Source: Nitrospinaceae bacterium
GTDB lineage: Bacteria; Nitrospinota; Nitrospinia; Nitrospinales; VA-1
Assembly: GCA_029261435.1 (NCBI GenBank)
Contig: JAJDBI010000041.1
Coordinates: 1 to 14,585 of the forward strand
Direction: 5' to 3'
DNA: 14,585 nucleotides
Both the position numbers and the translations under genes were made by a program. Positions 6,164 to 12,565 of this stretch are shown in pieces (within the stretch, counting starts at the first letter, position 1; the number at the start of each line of letters is the position of its first letter). Below the pieces are notes generated by a model. It saw only the letters and a program-made list of their open reading frames with translations. It was not told the origin of the DNA and did not search any database.

Positions 6164-6173
6164 TTTTATATCA
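6163..6173 (-). promoter_or_regulatory. -10 box abutting the membrane protein gene start
   Basis: Read on the minus strand, this is TGATATAAAAT. It may be taken as TAAAAT six bases before the ATG, or as TGa plus TATAAA eight bases before it. Either places the transcript start at or within about two bases of the ATG at 6156. No Shine-Dalgarno is present. A -35 box was not identified. Confidence 0.42.
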
Positions 6174-6270
6174 TTATGAGGAACCGTAAACAGGTTAATC
6201 GTTGAAATTTTAAATTAAGGGAAGTTTCAATTTCCATTGATTTAAAGGGTTTCTTTAAGTCTTGGAGTTG

Positions 6271-6276
6271 TATAAT
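6271..6276 (+). promoter_or_regulatory. Consensus -10 (TATAAT) abutting the J-domain gene start
   Basis: A perfect TATAAT is followed by seven bases and then the ATG at 6284, so the transcript should begin at the start codon. The only purine-rich stretch (GGAG at 6264-6267) lies upstream of the -10 and could not act as a ribosome site for that transcript. No good -35 is seen. With the minus-strand -10 at 6163-6173 it makes a compact divergent promoter region of 127 bases. Confidence 0.5.
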
Positions 6277-6283
6277 AATTATA

Positions 6284-6814
6284 ATGAAATACCCTTCTGT
6301 ATTAAAAGCTTATAACCTGTATCACCTTTTAGGTCTGGAAAACTACGCCAGCGGTGAGCAGATTAAAAAGCGTTATTGGCAATTGGCCCGCAAATATCAT
6401 CCGGATCGGTCTGATTCGACAGAAACAGAAAACCAATATTTCGTTCTTTCCACCACGGCCTATAATTTTTTGCGCGATGATCAAAAGCGTCTTTCATATG
6501 AACAAATTTTGAGACGCAAAGAAGAGGCTAAAATTCGATTTGAGAGTTCTGAGCTTGTCTGTCAACGTCAGAAAACTCATAAGCGTTTCTACTCCGCAAC
6601 AATGGCTGTTGATCATGATTTCAATCGATTTATAGATGAATGCCGGGGAAACTTTGCCAAGTTCCTGAGGCATGGCAAACAGTTAAAGCCGAGGCCTAAA
6701 GTAGTTTCTAAAGTTAATATGGAGGAGACCGCTTTTGAAGGTTATGTTGAGGATGGCTTGAGTGGTTTTCAGGACTTTATTAAATCCGTTCCAAAAATCA
6801 ACACTCGCAGATAG
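6284..6814 (+). CDS. J-domain protein (DnaJ-like, short)
   Basis: A 176-residue protein with an N-terminal J-domain at about residues 10-75: YNLYHLLGLENYASGEQIKK, then YWQLARKYHPDRSD with the HPD at 39-41, then a last helix ending in DDQKRLSYEQILRRK. The J-domain should stimulate an Hsp70 partner. The C-terminal 100 residues are charged, have no zinc motifs or beta-domains, and match nothing I recognise; they probably target a specific client. The protein is cytoplasmic with no membrane segment. It is divergent from the membrane-protein/GNAT/dnaJ-like unit, and 66 bases upstream of the secretin-like gene. It has no ribosome site, and a consensus -10 lies just before the ATG. Confidence 0.87.
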   Translation: MKYPSVLKAYNLYHLLGLENYASGEQIKKRYWQLARKYHPDRSDSTETENQYFVLSTTAYNFLRDDQKRLSYEQILRRKEEAKIRFESSELVCQRQKTHKRFYSATMAVDHDFNRFIDECRGNFAKFLRHGKQLKPRPKVVSKVNMEETAFEGYVEDGLSGFQDFIKSVPKINTRR

Positions 6815-6846
6815 TAATCCCAGTATGCCGGAACGGTTTTTAGTTG

Positions 6847-6875
6847 TTGGACCTCTTTTTTTACTCCAATAATTC
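6847..6875 (+). promoter_or_regulatory. Possible promoter for the secretin-like gene
   Basis: TTGGAC (6847-6852) is 17 bp from TAATTC (6870-6875), each a 3/6 match. The overlapping AATAAT (6868-6873) is a 5/6 -10 match seven bases before the ATG at 6881. The bases before the ATG (TCCTTTT) contain no Shine-Dalgarno. It is weak evidence that this gene also starts its own leaderless transcript; read-through from the J-domain gene is equally possible. Confidence 0.28.
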
Positions 6876-6880
6876 CTTTT

Positions 6881-7726
6881 ATGCGATTTCCGAAATATAT
6901 GTTTTTAATTTTCCTCCTCAATACTTCAGAAGTAATTGCTCAAGTGAAGCTGGAGGTGATTCCTCTTCGAAATAGAATGGTGGAGGAGGTGGTTCCTATC
7001 ATTCGTCCATTGTTGGGGCGTAATGAGACCGTTACGGGAATGCGTCAGCAACTCATTGTGCGAGCTTCTCCCCGAAAACTAAGAGAGATTAAAGAACTTC
7101 TTGAAAAAATTGATGGACAACTTAAAAATTTAAGAATTACTGTGAAGCAAGGTCTGAAGTCACAATTGAAAATTAGTCAAGTGGAGGTGGATGTCGAGGT
7201 TCCGATTGGTGATTCAGGCCGGGTGATTATCAATCGAGACACAAAAGGCGGGGTGATTGTAGAAAATAAGCCGGGAAGAGGAGGCGTTCGCGGGAAACTT
7301 TCTGAACGCGAGTCTATTCTTGATGAGATGAATACTCAGGTTGTCACCACTATGGAGGGAAACCCTGCGACAATTTATATTGGTCAGCAGGTACCTTTTA
7401 AAATAACGGAAAACTTCAGGACGGGAAACACAGTTTCTCAAATTGAATCCACCCAGTTTAGAGATGTGCGTACTGGGTTCAATGTCCTGCCTCAAATTCA
7501 AGGAGATCGGGTTATTCTTAAAATCTCACCACAGCAATCTAGAATAACAAATGGGAATATAGAAACAACGAGTCTAAATACTGTAATAAGAGGACAACTT
7601 GGAGAATGGATTGAGCTGGGAGGATTGAGTCAGGGCAGGGATGAACAAGGATCTGAAATTGCCAGCAGAAATACGTCCAGGAAAGTAGAGAAAAGGAGCA
7701 TATTTATAAAGGTAGAGGAACAATAA
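6881..7726 (+). CDS. Exported secretin-like protein (NolW/secretin_N type, short)
   Basis: A 281-residue protein. Residues 1-20 (MRFPKYMFLIFLLNTSEVIA) form a signal peptide. About 22-90 form a secretin N-type ring-building domain (KLEVIPLRNRMVEEVVPIIR, LIVRASPRKLREIKELLEKI), the alpha/beta fold that stacks in the periplasm in type II/III secretion and pilus secretins. About 150-281 resemble the start and end of a secretin core (GNPATIYIGQQVPFKI, GFNVLPQIQGDRVILKI, IRGQLGEWIELGGLSQ). The gate-forming VPxLGDIPxLGxLF segment that normally follows GGL is absent, replaced by a charged linker. Full secretins are usually over 400 residues, so this one probably cannot form a gated outer-membrane pore on its own. 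No secretion genes are nearby. Similar short secretin_N proteins occur in proteobacteria with no assigned job. Confidence 0.82.
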   Translation: MRFPKYMFLIFLLNTSEVIAQVKLEVIPLRNRMVEEVVPIIRPLLGRNETVTGMRQQLIVRASPRKLREIKELLEKIDGQLKNLRITVKQGLKSQLKISQVEVDVEVPIGDSGRVIINRDTKGGVIVENKPGRGGVRGKLSERESILDEMNTQVVTTMEGNPATIYIGQQVPFKITENFRTGNTVSQIESTQFRDVRTGFNVLPQIQGDRVILKISPQQSRITNGNIETTSLNTVIRGQLGEWIELGGLSQGRDEQGSEIASRNTSRKVEKRSIFIKVEEQ

Positions 7727-7763
7727 TTATTGATGGGCAACGGGTTACTTCGCCCTCTATCTG

Positions 7764-7889
7764 TTACATCATGAAATAGAAAATAACTGCGGGAATAGAA
7801 GCGCCTGCTAAAGAGGCGACAATGCTTTTAAGCACAAACGAGTCGCTAGTATTGTCAGTGATGGGATATGCAACTTTAACCTTTTCCAT
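7764..7889 (-). CDS. 41-residue single-span membrane protein
   Basis: This is a small gene. ATG at 7889 is preceded by a strong AGGAAGG (7905-7899 on the minus strand) nine bases upstream. The frame runs 41 codons to TAA at 7764. The protein starts MEKVKVAYPITDNTSDSFVL, a polar stretch of about 20 residues. It ends with a hydrophobic helix (SIVASLAGASIPAVIFYFMM), so it should be a single-span protein with its C-terminus at the membrane. I know of no named family. The frame lies alone on the minus strand, facing the secretin-like gene across 37 bases. The ribosome site and membrane helix support it as a real gene, although short frames need confirmation. Confidence 0.62.
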   Translation of the reverse strand: MEKVKVAYPITDNTSDSFVLKSIVASLAGASIPAVIFYFMM

Positions 7890-8007
7890 GGTCGATTACC
7901 TTCCTGTAATAGAAGCTGAATAATTCTTAGTTATTCTCCTTTACGGCAAGTTCCATGCCAAACTTTAATGATTGATTCTGATTTATGTAAGTCCAGTAAA
8001 AATAAAA

Positions 8008-8035
8008 GGTTAGGTTGATTAACCGGTTTTTATTT
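8008..8035 (+). terminator. Possible T-rich hairpin in the gap 7890-8173
   Basis: GGTTA (8008-8012) and TAACC (8020-8024) pair around a 7-base loop, preceded by an A-run and followed by GGTTTTTATTTC. This resembles a weak intrinsic terminator on the plus strand. Just after it, TGAGGT and ACCTCA (8037-8052) make a second 6-bp stem with a TTCC loop. The rest of the 284-base gap holds no gene, apart from a 9-codon frame on the minus strand (not convincing) and the promoter region of the channel gene. Confidence 0.3.
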
Positions 8036-8173
8036 CTGAGGTTTCCACCTCAAAATGTGGGTGGTTTTAGGGTCTGTGTCAATATATTGTCTATTTCTTT
8101 TAAATCCATAAAACGGCATGATTAATAGATAGCGTGAAGATCTAATATTTCATCCTCCAATGAGGAATGACCC

Positions 8174-8992
8174 GTGAAGCAAAGAATCGGTGGTATTCTT
8201 GAGCCGGAATCTAAAGGTGATTACCTCAGCCGTGGTTTTAATATTTTTATTATTTCACTGATCGTACTCAATGTTATTGCGGTTTCCGTGGAAACCATGC
8301 AGGAGGTTTCAGATATTTATTCAGGGCCACTCAAGGTTTTTGAGTGGTTTTCCATGGTGGTTTTTACTCTTGAATACATTTTGCGTGTTTGGACTTGTAC
8401 TCTGAAGCCTGAATATAATAGTCCGGTCAGTGGTCGGGTTCGCTATATGTTTACTCCTGCCGCGATCATTGACTTGATGGTGGTGATCCCTTTTTATCTG
8501 CCATTCTTTTTTGATCTGGATTTGCGCTTTCTCAGGGTGCTTCGTCTGTTTCGGCTTTTTACCCTGTTCAAAATGGCGAGGTATTCCAAGTCTCTGCATC
8601 TGTTTAAATCAGTTTTGAAAGACACTCGGCAAGAATTGTTCATTGTTCTTGCTGCAACGATGGGAATGCTGGTTTTTGCCTCGGGGGTTATTTATTTCAT
8701 CGAGAATAAAGCTCAGCCAGAGTCTTTTTCGAGTATCCCGGCCGCTATGTGGTGGGCGGTTTCTACCATGACGACAGTCGGTTATGGGGATGTTTACCCC
8801 GTCACTACTTTAGGGAAGTTTTTTGGCGGTTTTATTTCCATACTGGGTTTAGGGACATTTGGACTGCCTGTCGGAATCATCGCTTACGGATTCATCGAAG
8901 AACTGCAAAAACAAAAAATGCGACCTACGGAATGCCCTCATTGTGGAAATGAACTCAAGATTCCGATAGAGAGAAGAAACCTGCCGCGTTAG
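8174..8992 (+). CDS. Voltage-gated potassium channel (six-helix Kv type)
   Basis: A 272-residue inner-membrane channel. S1 lies at about residues 22-40, S2 at 58-75, S3 at 92-113. S4 at 116-137 carries regularly spaced charges (R118, R121, R124, R127, then K133 and R136), the mark of a voltage sensor. S5 is at 151-174. The pore has the potassium filter TVGYGD at 201-206, and S6 is at 216-240. The protein would work as a tetramer passing K+ in response to voltage. The C-terminal tail is short and carries one CPHCG knuckle (254-258), half of a zinc ribbon; no RCK/TrkA domain is present. The GTG at 8174 is chosen because TGAGGA lies seven bases before it. The SUMF1-like gene begins seven bases after the stop. 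Confidence 0.93.
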   Translation: MKQRIGGILEPESKGDYLSRGFNIFIISLIVLNVIAVSVETMQEVSDIYSGPLKVFEWFSMVVFTLEYILRVWTCTLKPEYNSPVSGRVRYMFTPAAIIDLMVVIPFYLPFFFDLDLRFLRVLRLFRLFTLFKMARYSKSLHLFKSVLKDTRQELFIVLAATMGMLVFASGVIYFIENKAQPESFSSIPAAMWWAVSTMTTVGYGDVYPVTTLGKFFGGFISILGLGTFGLPVGIIAYGFIEELQKQKMRPTECPHCGNELKIPIERRNLPR

Positions 8993-8998
8993 ATTATT

Positions 8999-9658
8999 GT
9001 GAACTTGTCTTTTTATTATCATTCGATACTGATTATTTTAACCTTCTGGCTGGTTTTGAATCCAGTTCCATGTGAAGGGAAAGATATTTCCGGCATGATC
9101 TATATTACTCCTGACGAGGCTGGATTGAGTGGAGCAAACCATGGGTTTTATATTGACCGGTATGAAGTGACGCAGGCCGAATATATAAAGGTCATGCTAA
9201 AAAACCCTTCTTATTTTAAAGGACCGGATCGGCCGGTTGAAAAAGTGACCTGGAATCAGGCTGTCTCATTTTGTGACCGGATTGGGAAACGCCTGCCCAC
9301 GGAGCGTGAGTGGGCGTTGGCAATTCGGGCTGGTACAACGTCTCCATATTATTGGGACGAAAACCCACCGAACCTTTACGCATGGCACAAGGGCAATGCT
9401 GACAAGCAGACTCATATTGTGGGGCAAAAGAAACCGAATGCGTGGGGGCTCTACGATATGGCTGGCAATGTCTGGGAATGGACGGGAAGCGAACATGAAA
9501 ATGGCGGGAAGGTGGTCCGGGGAGGGTCATGGCGGAATGGAGTTGGAAGCCTGAAATCTTCTCACAGGATATACAGCCTTCCGATCCACAAATTTCATTA
9601 TGTGGGATTCAGATGTGCCATGTCCCACTCGGCGCGAGGCCGTGATATTGTTCCTTAG
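8999..9658 (+). CDS. Exported formylglycine-enzyme-like (SUMF1/FGE-sulfatase) protein
   Basis: A 219-residue protein with a signal peptide (residues 1-27, hydrophobic SILIILTFWLVLN, ending near PVPCEGK). The FGE-sulfatase fold follows: GFYIDRYEVTQAEYIKVM, PVEKVTWNQAVSFCDRIGKR, LPTEREWALAIRAGT, NAWGLYDMAGNVWEWTGSE, VVRGGSWR, then HYVGFRCA near the end. The family includes the enzyme that makes formylglycine in sulfatases, EgtB-like and PvdO-like enzymes, and many non-catalytic members. The paired active-site cysteines of true formylglycine-generating enzymes are not evident, so a sulfatase-activating role is not supported. GTG at 8999 is the only start that keeps the signal peptide; it has no clear ribosome site and may be coupled to the channel gene. 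Confidence 0.85.
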   Translation: MNLSFYYHSILIILTFWLVLNPVPCEGKDISGMIYITPDEAGLSGANHGFYIDRYEVTQAEYIKVMLKNPSYFKGPDRPVEKVTWNQAVSFCDRIGKRLPTEREWALAIRAGTTSPYYWDENPPNLYAWHKGNADKQTHIVGQKKPNAWGLYDMAGNVWEWTGSEHENGGKVVRGGSWRNGVGSLKSSHRIYSLPIHKFHYVGFRCAMSHSARGRDIVP

Positions 9659-10080
9659 TTCTCGTAATATTCGGATAAAAGAGAATTCTGTTTTTCTTGT
9701 GGAAGGCGTTTGAACTCTTCATAAGTTTTGCGTAGTGATTGTTTTTTTGTATCGGATAGATTTTGAAATAGTTCGAACTGTATACGAGTTCGCTTTTTTT
9801 TGTCCGGGGTCAGTTGCTTCCAGGTATGAAGCTTTTGTTTGAAATCTTTTTTTTGCTCCAGGCTTATCGCGTTCCACGTTCTTACCCCTTCGATTAACCG
9901 CTTTTTTTTTGCTGGTGAAAGCTTGTCCCATTTATCCTGAAGAGGGCTCAGGATTTGTTTTTCATCAGAGCTCAATGCATCCCATTTTATGGGGTTCTCC
10001 TGACTCATGCTTGGAGCCGCAGAAGAAGCCAGCAGAGTCATAAAAAATACTATTTCAATTAGTTTCTTTTTCACTGGCAC
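9655..10080 (-). CDS. Exported DUF3106 protein
   Basis: A 141-residue protein with an N-terminal signal peptide (KKLIEIVFFMTLLASSAAPS, residues 4-23). The rest is made of repeats of the DUF3106 type, each roughly 'W-x-x-L-S/T-x-x-K-K-x-x': KWDALSSDEKQIL, KWDKLSPAKKKRL, TWNAISLEQKKDF, TWKQLTPDKKKRT, LFQNLSDTKKQSL, EFKRLPQEKQNSL. In proteobacteria this family usually sits beside a DUF3619 gene and is exported; its role is unknown. GTG at 10080 is chosen because GGAGG lies nine bases before it, inside the upstream gene. It overlaps that gene by 26 bases and its 3' end overlaps the SUMF1-like gene by four. Confidence 0.85.
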   Translation of the reverse strand: MPVKKKLIEIVFFMTLLASSAAPSMSQENPIKWDALSSDEKQILSPLQDKWDKLSPAKKKRLIEGVRTWNAISLEQKKDFKQKLHTWKQLTPDKKKRTRIQFELFQNLSDTKKQSLRKTYEEFKRLPQEKQNSLLSEYYEN

Positions 10081-10453
10081 GACGTTCTTCCTCCCATTTC
10101 TGGAGAAACTTCATGTTCACGTAAAATTCAATTGGATTATTGGATAGAAGGAGTTCCAGATCCTCAGGGCCATCGTTAACTTGAGGTTTAGAACCCGGTT
10201 TAACGTAGATCAGTAAAACAAAAATCACTGCAGTCACAAATGCTATTATGGGTAAAGTGGCCCAGTCCGGGAAGTTGCTTTCTCCTTCCAGAGAGGATTC
10301 CATTGCTCGATGCCTTATTTGCATCAATTTTTCGCGGGTGTCGGCATCCAGGTTATTGGTGTTTTCATTTAACTTGCGGCGAGCAAATCTCAAGGATTCT
10401 AGTGGATCATTTTTGTCATTCATGGCGCTACCGTTGGGATGGCAATGATCCAT
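10055..10453 (-). CDS. DUF3619-like single-span membrane protein
   Basis: A 132-residue protein. The N-terminal part is helical and basic (RFARRKLNENTNNLDADTR, then EKLMQIRHRAMES). About 64-86 form one membrane span (WATLPIIAFVTAVIFVLLIY). The C-terminus (GPEDLELLLSNNPIEFYVNM) is acidic with an aromatic end. This order, and the overlap with a DUF3106 gene, match the DUF3619-DUF3106 pair of proteobacteria, where an ECF sigma factor gene usually precedes; here the next upstream gene is the divergent glgB, so the sigma factor is absent. The family call is by pattern, and the function is unknown. Neither candidate start (ATG at 10453 or ATG at 10423) has a ribosome site; the first ten residues look non-conserved, so the shorter form is quite possible. 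Confidence 0.72.
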   Translation of the reverse strand: MDHCHPNGSAMNDKNDPLESLRFARRKLNENTNNLDADTREKLMQIRHRAMESSLEGESNFPDWATLPIIAFVTAVIFVLLIYVKPGSKPQVNDGPEDLELLLSNNPIEFYVNMKFLQKWEEERRASEKETN

Positions 10454-10552
10454 CTGATCAGTAATTGATTGTCAGGATCTCTTAAAGGTTTTTTAGAAAA
10501 CCCGTCCAGATGTTATGATGAGTCTGCATCATTTAAGAAAAGTGCAGAATCG

Positions 10553-10567
10553 TATAATATCTATACT
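10553..10567 (+). promoter_or_regulatory. -10 boxes upstream of the preferred glgB start
   Basis: A perfect TATAAT (10553-10558) and a TATACT (10562-10567, 5/6) lie just before the ATG at 10578, 19 and 10 bases away respectively. Neither has a clear -35. They support the downstream start of glgB over the ATGs at 10515/10518, because a transcript starting here would not contain the upstream ones. Confidence 0.38.
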
Positions 10568-10577
10568 AACCGAAAAT

Positions 10578-12521
10578 ATGACTCGAAGCGTGCCAAAAAC
10601 TCCCCCAAAAAGCGAGGCCGATAATGTCGCGTCTTTTTCTCTTTTGACAAATGATGATCTCCATCTATTTAATGAAGGTAATCATTTTTGTCTTTATGAA
10701 AAGGTGGGGGCCCATAGTGTTGAAGTGAAAGGAGTGGCGGGAACTTATTTTTCGGTCTGGGCTCCCAACGCGGAACTAGTCGATGTTGTGGGCGACTTCA
10801 ACGGATGGCAAAAGGGAAAACACTCTCTTCATCCTAAACAGAAATCCGGAATCTGGGAGGGATTTTTTCCCGGTGTTGAGAAAGGCAGTATTTATAAATA
10901 CTTTATTAAATCACGCCATAGTGGATATCAGGTTGAGAAGGCCGACCCTTTTGCACAGTTATGTGAAACACCCCCCAAAACCGGAAGCGTTGTTTGGGAT
11001 AAGGATTACTCATGGGAAGATCAAAGCTGGATGGGGCAGGGATGCAAGAGACATGACTTTCATAACAGTCCGGTTTCCATTTATGAAGTACATCTTGGGT
11101 CGTGGATGCGTAAGGAGGATGGGTCATTCCTGAGCTATCTAGAGTTAGCACCTCTTCTATCGAAGTATCTCAACGAAATGGAATTCACTCATGTTGAATT
11201 TCTTCCAATCATGGAGCACCCCTTCTACGGCTCATGGGGTTATCAATGCACGGGGTATTTTGCTCCGACAAGTCGTTATGGAACTCCGCAGGACTTTATG
11301 CACCTGGTTGACCACCTACACCAAAATAATATTGGCGTGATACTGGACTGGGTGCCTTCCCATTTTGCTGTCGATGAATTTGCTCTGGGATTGTTCGATG
11401 GAACTCATATTTATGAGCATGCTGATGAGCGACAAGGGTTTCATCCTGACTGGGGATCTCATATTTTCAATTATGGTCGAAATGAGATAGCCAGCTTTCT
11501 TATCAGTAACGCGCTTTATTGGTTGGATGTTTTTCATATTGACGGGTTGAGGGTGGATGCGGTCGCGTCCATGCTTTATTTGGATTATTCAAGAAAAGCA
11601 GGGGAATGGATTCCCAATGTTCATGGAGGCCGGGAAAACCTGGAGGCCATTGGGTTTTTGCGGAAATTTAACGAGCAGGTGTATGAAAAGCATCCGCACG
11701 CTCAGACCATGGCGGAGGAGTCGACAGACTGGCCTATGGTTTCGAAGCCCACTTATGTGGGGGGGTTAGGGTTTGGCACAAAGTGGGATATGGGATGGAT
11801 GCACGACACGCTGGAGTACATGCAAAAGGACCCTGTCCATAGAAAATTCCACCACGATCACCTGACCTTTCGCATGTTGTACGCCTATCATGAAAACTTT
11901 GTTTTACCTCTGTCGCATGATGAAGTGGTTCATGGCAAGGGTTCTTTGATTGGCCGCATGCCGGGGGATGACTGGCAAAAGTTCGCCAACTTGAGATTAT
12001 TGTTCGGTCATATGTTTGCCCAGCCGGGGAAAAAACTTCTTTTCATGGGAGGAGAGTTCGGACAGTGGGCAGAGTGGAACCATGACAAAAGTCTGGACTG
12101 GCATCTTCTGGAGTATCCAAACCATAAGGGATTACAACGTTGGCTCAAAAGCCTCAATCATCTTTATGTTAATGAACCGGCTCTTTTTGAGAATGAATTT
12201 TCTCCTGAAGGATTCGAATGGATAGACTGTAGTGACTCCCAGCAATGCGCCCTCGTTCTGATACGGAAGGGGATTGATCCTGCTGAAAAAATTATTGTTG
12301 CTTTGAACTTTACACCGGTTCCAAGATTTGATTACCGCGTTGGGGTTCCTTGTGAAGGGGCGTGGGAGGAAATTCTTAATGGTGATGCCGAAGAGTTTGG
12401 CGGTGGTGGGGTTGGCAATCCTCATCCTGTGCAAAGTGACTCCATGAGCTGGCACGGACAACCTCGTTCTATCAACCTTGTCTTGCCTCCACTTTCGGCA
12501 ATCTTTTTAAAATGCCGCTAA
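10578..12521 (+). CDS. glgB: 1,4-alpha-glucan branching enzyme GlgB (GH13)
   Basis: This enzyme cuts alpha-1,4-glucan and rejoins the piece by an alpha-1,6 bond, making glycogen branches. From 10578 it has 647 residues. An N-terminal CBM48 module (FSVWAPNAELVDVVGDFNGW) leads into the (beta/alpha)8 domain. The catalytic triad is D327 (GLRVDAVA), E380 (MAEEST) and D448 (SHDEVVHGK). Spacing between the three is the same as in E. coli GlgB (D405, E458, D526), 78 residues earlier; the protein therefore lacks the extra N1 module of E. coli and is a short form. The C-terminal beta domain is present (ALNFTPVPRFDYRVG). An ATG at 10515 extends the frame by 21 unconserved residues; I prefer 10578 because of the -10 boxes. 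The GH57 gene starts 44 bases after the stop, within a glycogen cluster. Confidence 0.93.
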   Translation: MTRSVPKTPPKSEADNVASFSLLTNDDLHLFNEGNHFCLYEKVGAHSVEVKGVAGTYFSVWAPNAELVDVVGDFNGWQKGKHSLHPKQKSGIWEGFFPGVEKGSIYKYFIKSRHSGYQVEKADPFAQLCETPPKTGSVVWDKDYSWEDQSWMGQGCKRHDFHNSPVSIYEVHLGSWMRKEDGSFLSYLELAPLLSKYLNEMEFTHVEFLPIMEHPFYGSWGYQCTGYFAPTSRYGTPQDFMHLVDHLHQNNIGVILDWVPSHFAVDEFALGLFDGTHIYEHADERQGFHPDWGSHIFNYGRNEIASFLISNALYWLDVFHIDGLRVDAVASMLYLDYSRKAGEWIPNVHGGRENLEAIGFLRKFNEQVYEKHPHAQTMAEESTDWPMVSKPTYVGGLGFGTKWDMGWMHDTLEYMQKDPVHRKFHHDHLTFRMLYAYHENFVLPLSHDEVVHGKGSLIGRMPGDDWQKFANLRLLFGHMFAQPGKKLLFMGGEFGQWAEWNHDKSLDWHLLEYPNHKGLQRWLKSLNHLYVNEPALFENEFSPEGFEWIDCSDSQQCALVLIRKGIDPAEKIIVALNFTPVPRFDYRVGVPCEGAWEEILNGDAEEFGGGGVGNPHPVQSDSMSWHGQPRSINLVLPPLSAIFLKCR

Positions 12522-12565
12522 TAATCCTTTGCTTATCTGGGATATAAAAAATAAATTCTGAATTT

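Noticed and set aside
6828..6841. CCGGAACGG followed by TTTTT after the J-domain gene
   Set aside because: A 3-bp stem with a 3-base loop is not stable enough to act as an intrinsic terminator.
7920..7965. Nine-codon minus-strand frame upstream of the 41-aa gene (possible leader peptide)
   Set aside because: No ribosome site, no regulatory codon run and no attenuator-like hairpins near it.
10446..10460. TGATC-N5-GATCA repeat over the upstream ATG of the DUF3619-like gene
   Set aside because: Arms of only five bases built from GATC; it recalls the repeat at 6144-6163 but shares no sequence beyond that and the start codon itself is uncertain.
10487..10502. GGTTTT/AAAACC hairpin before glgB
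   Set aside because: A short A/T-rich stem expected by chance, with no T-run on either strand beyond the stem itself.
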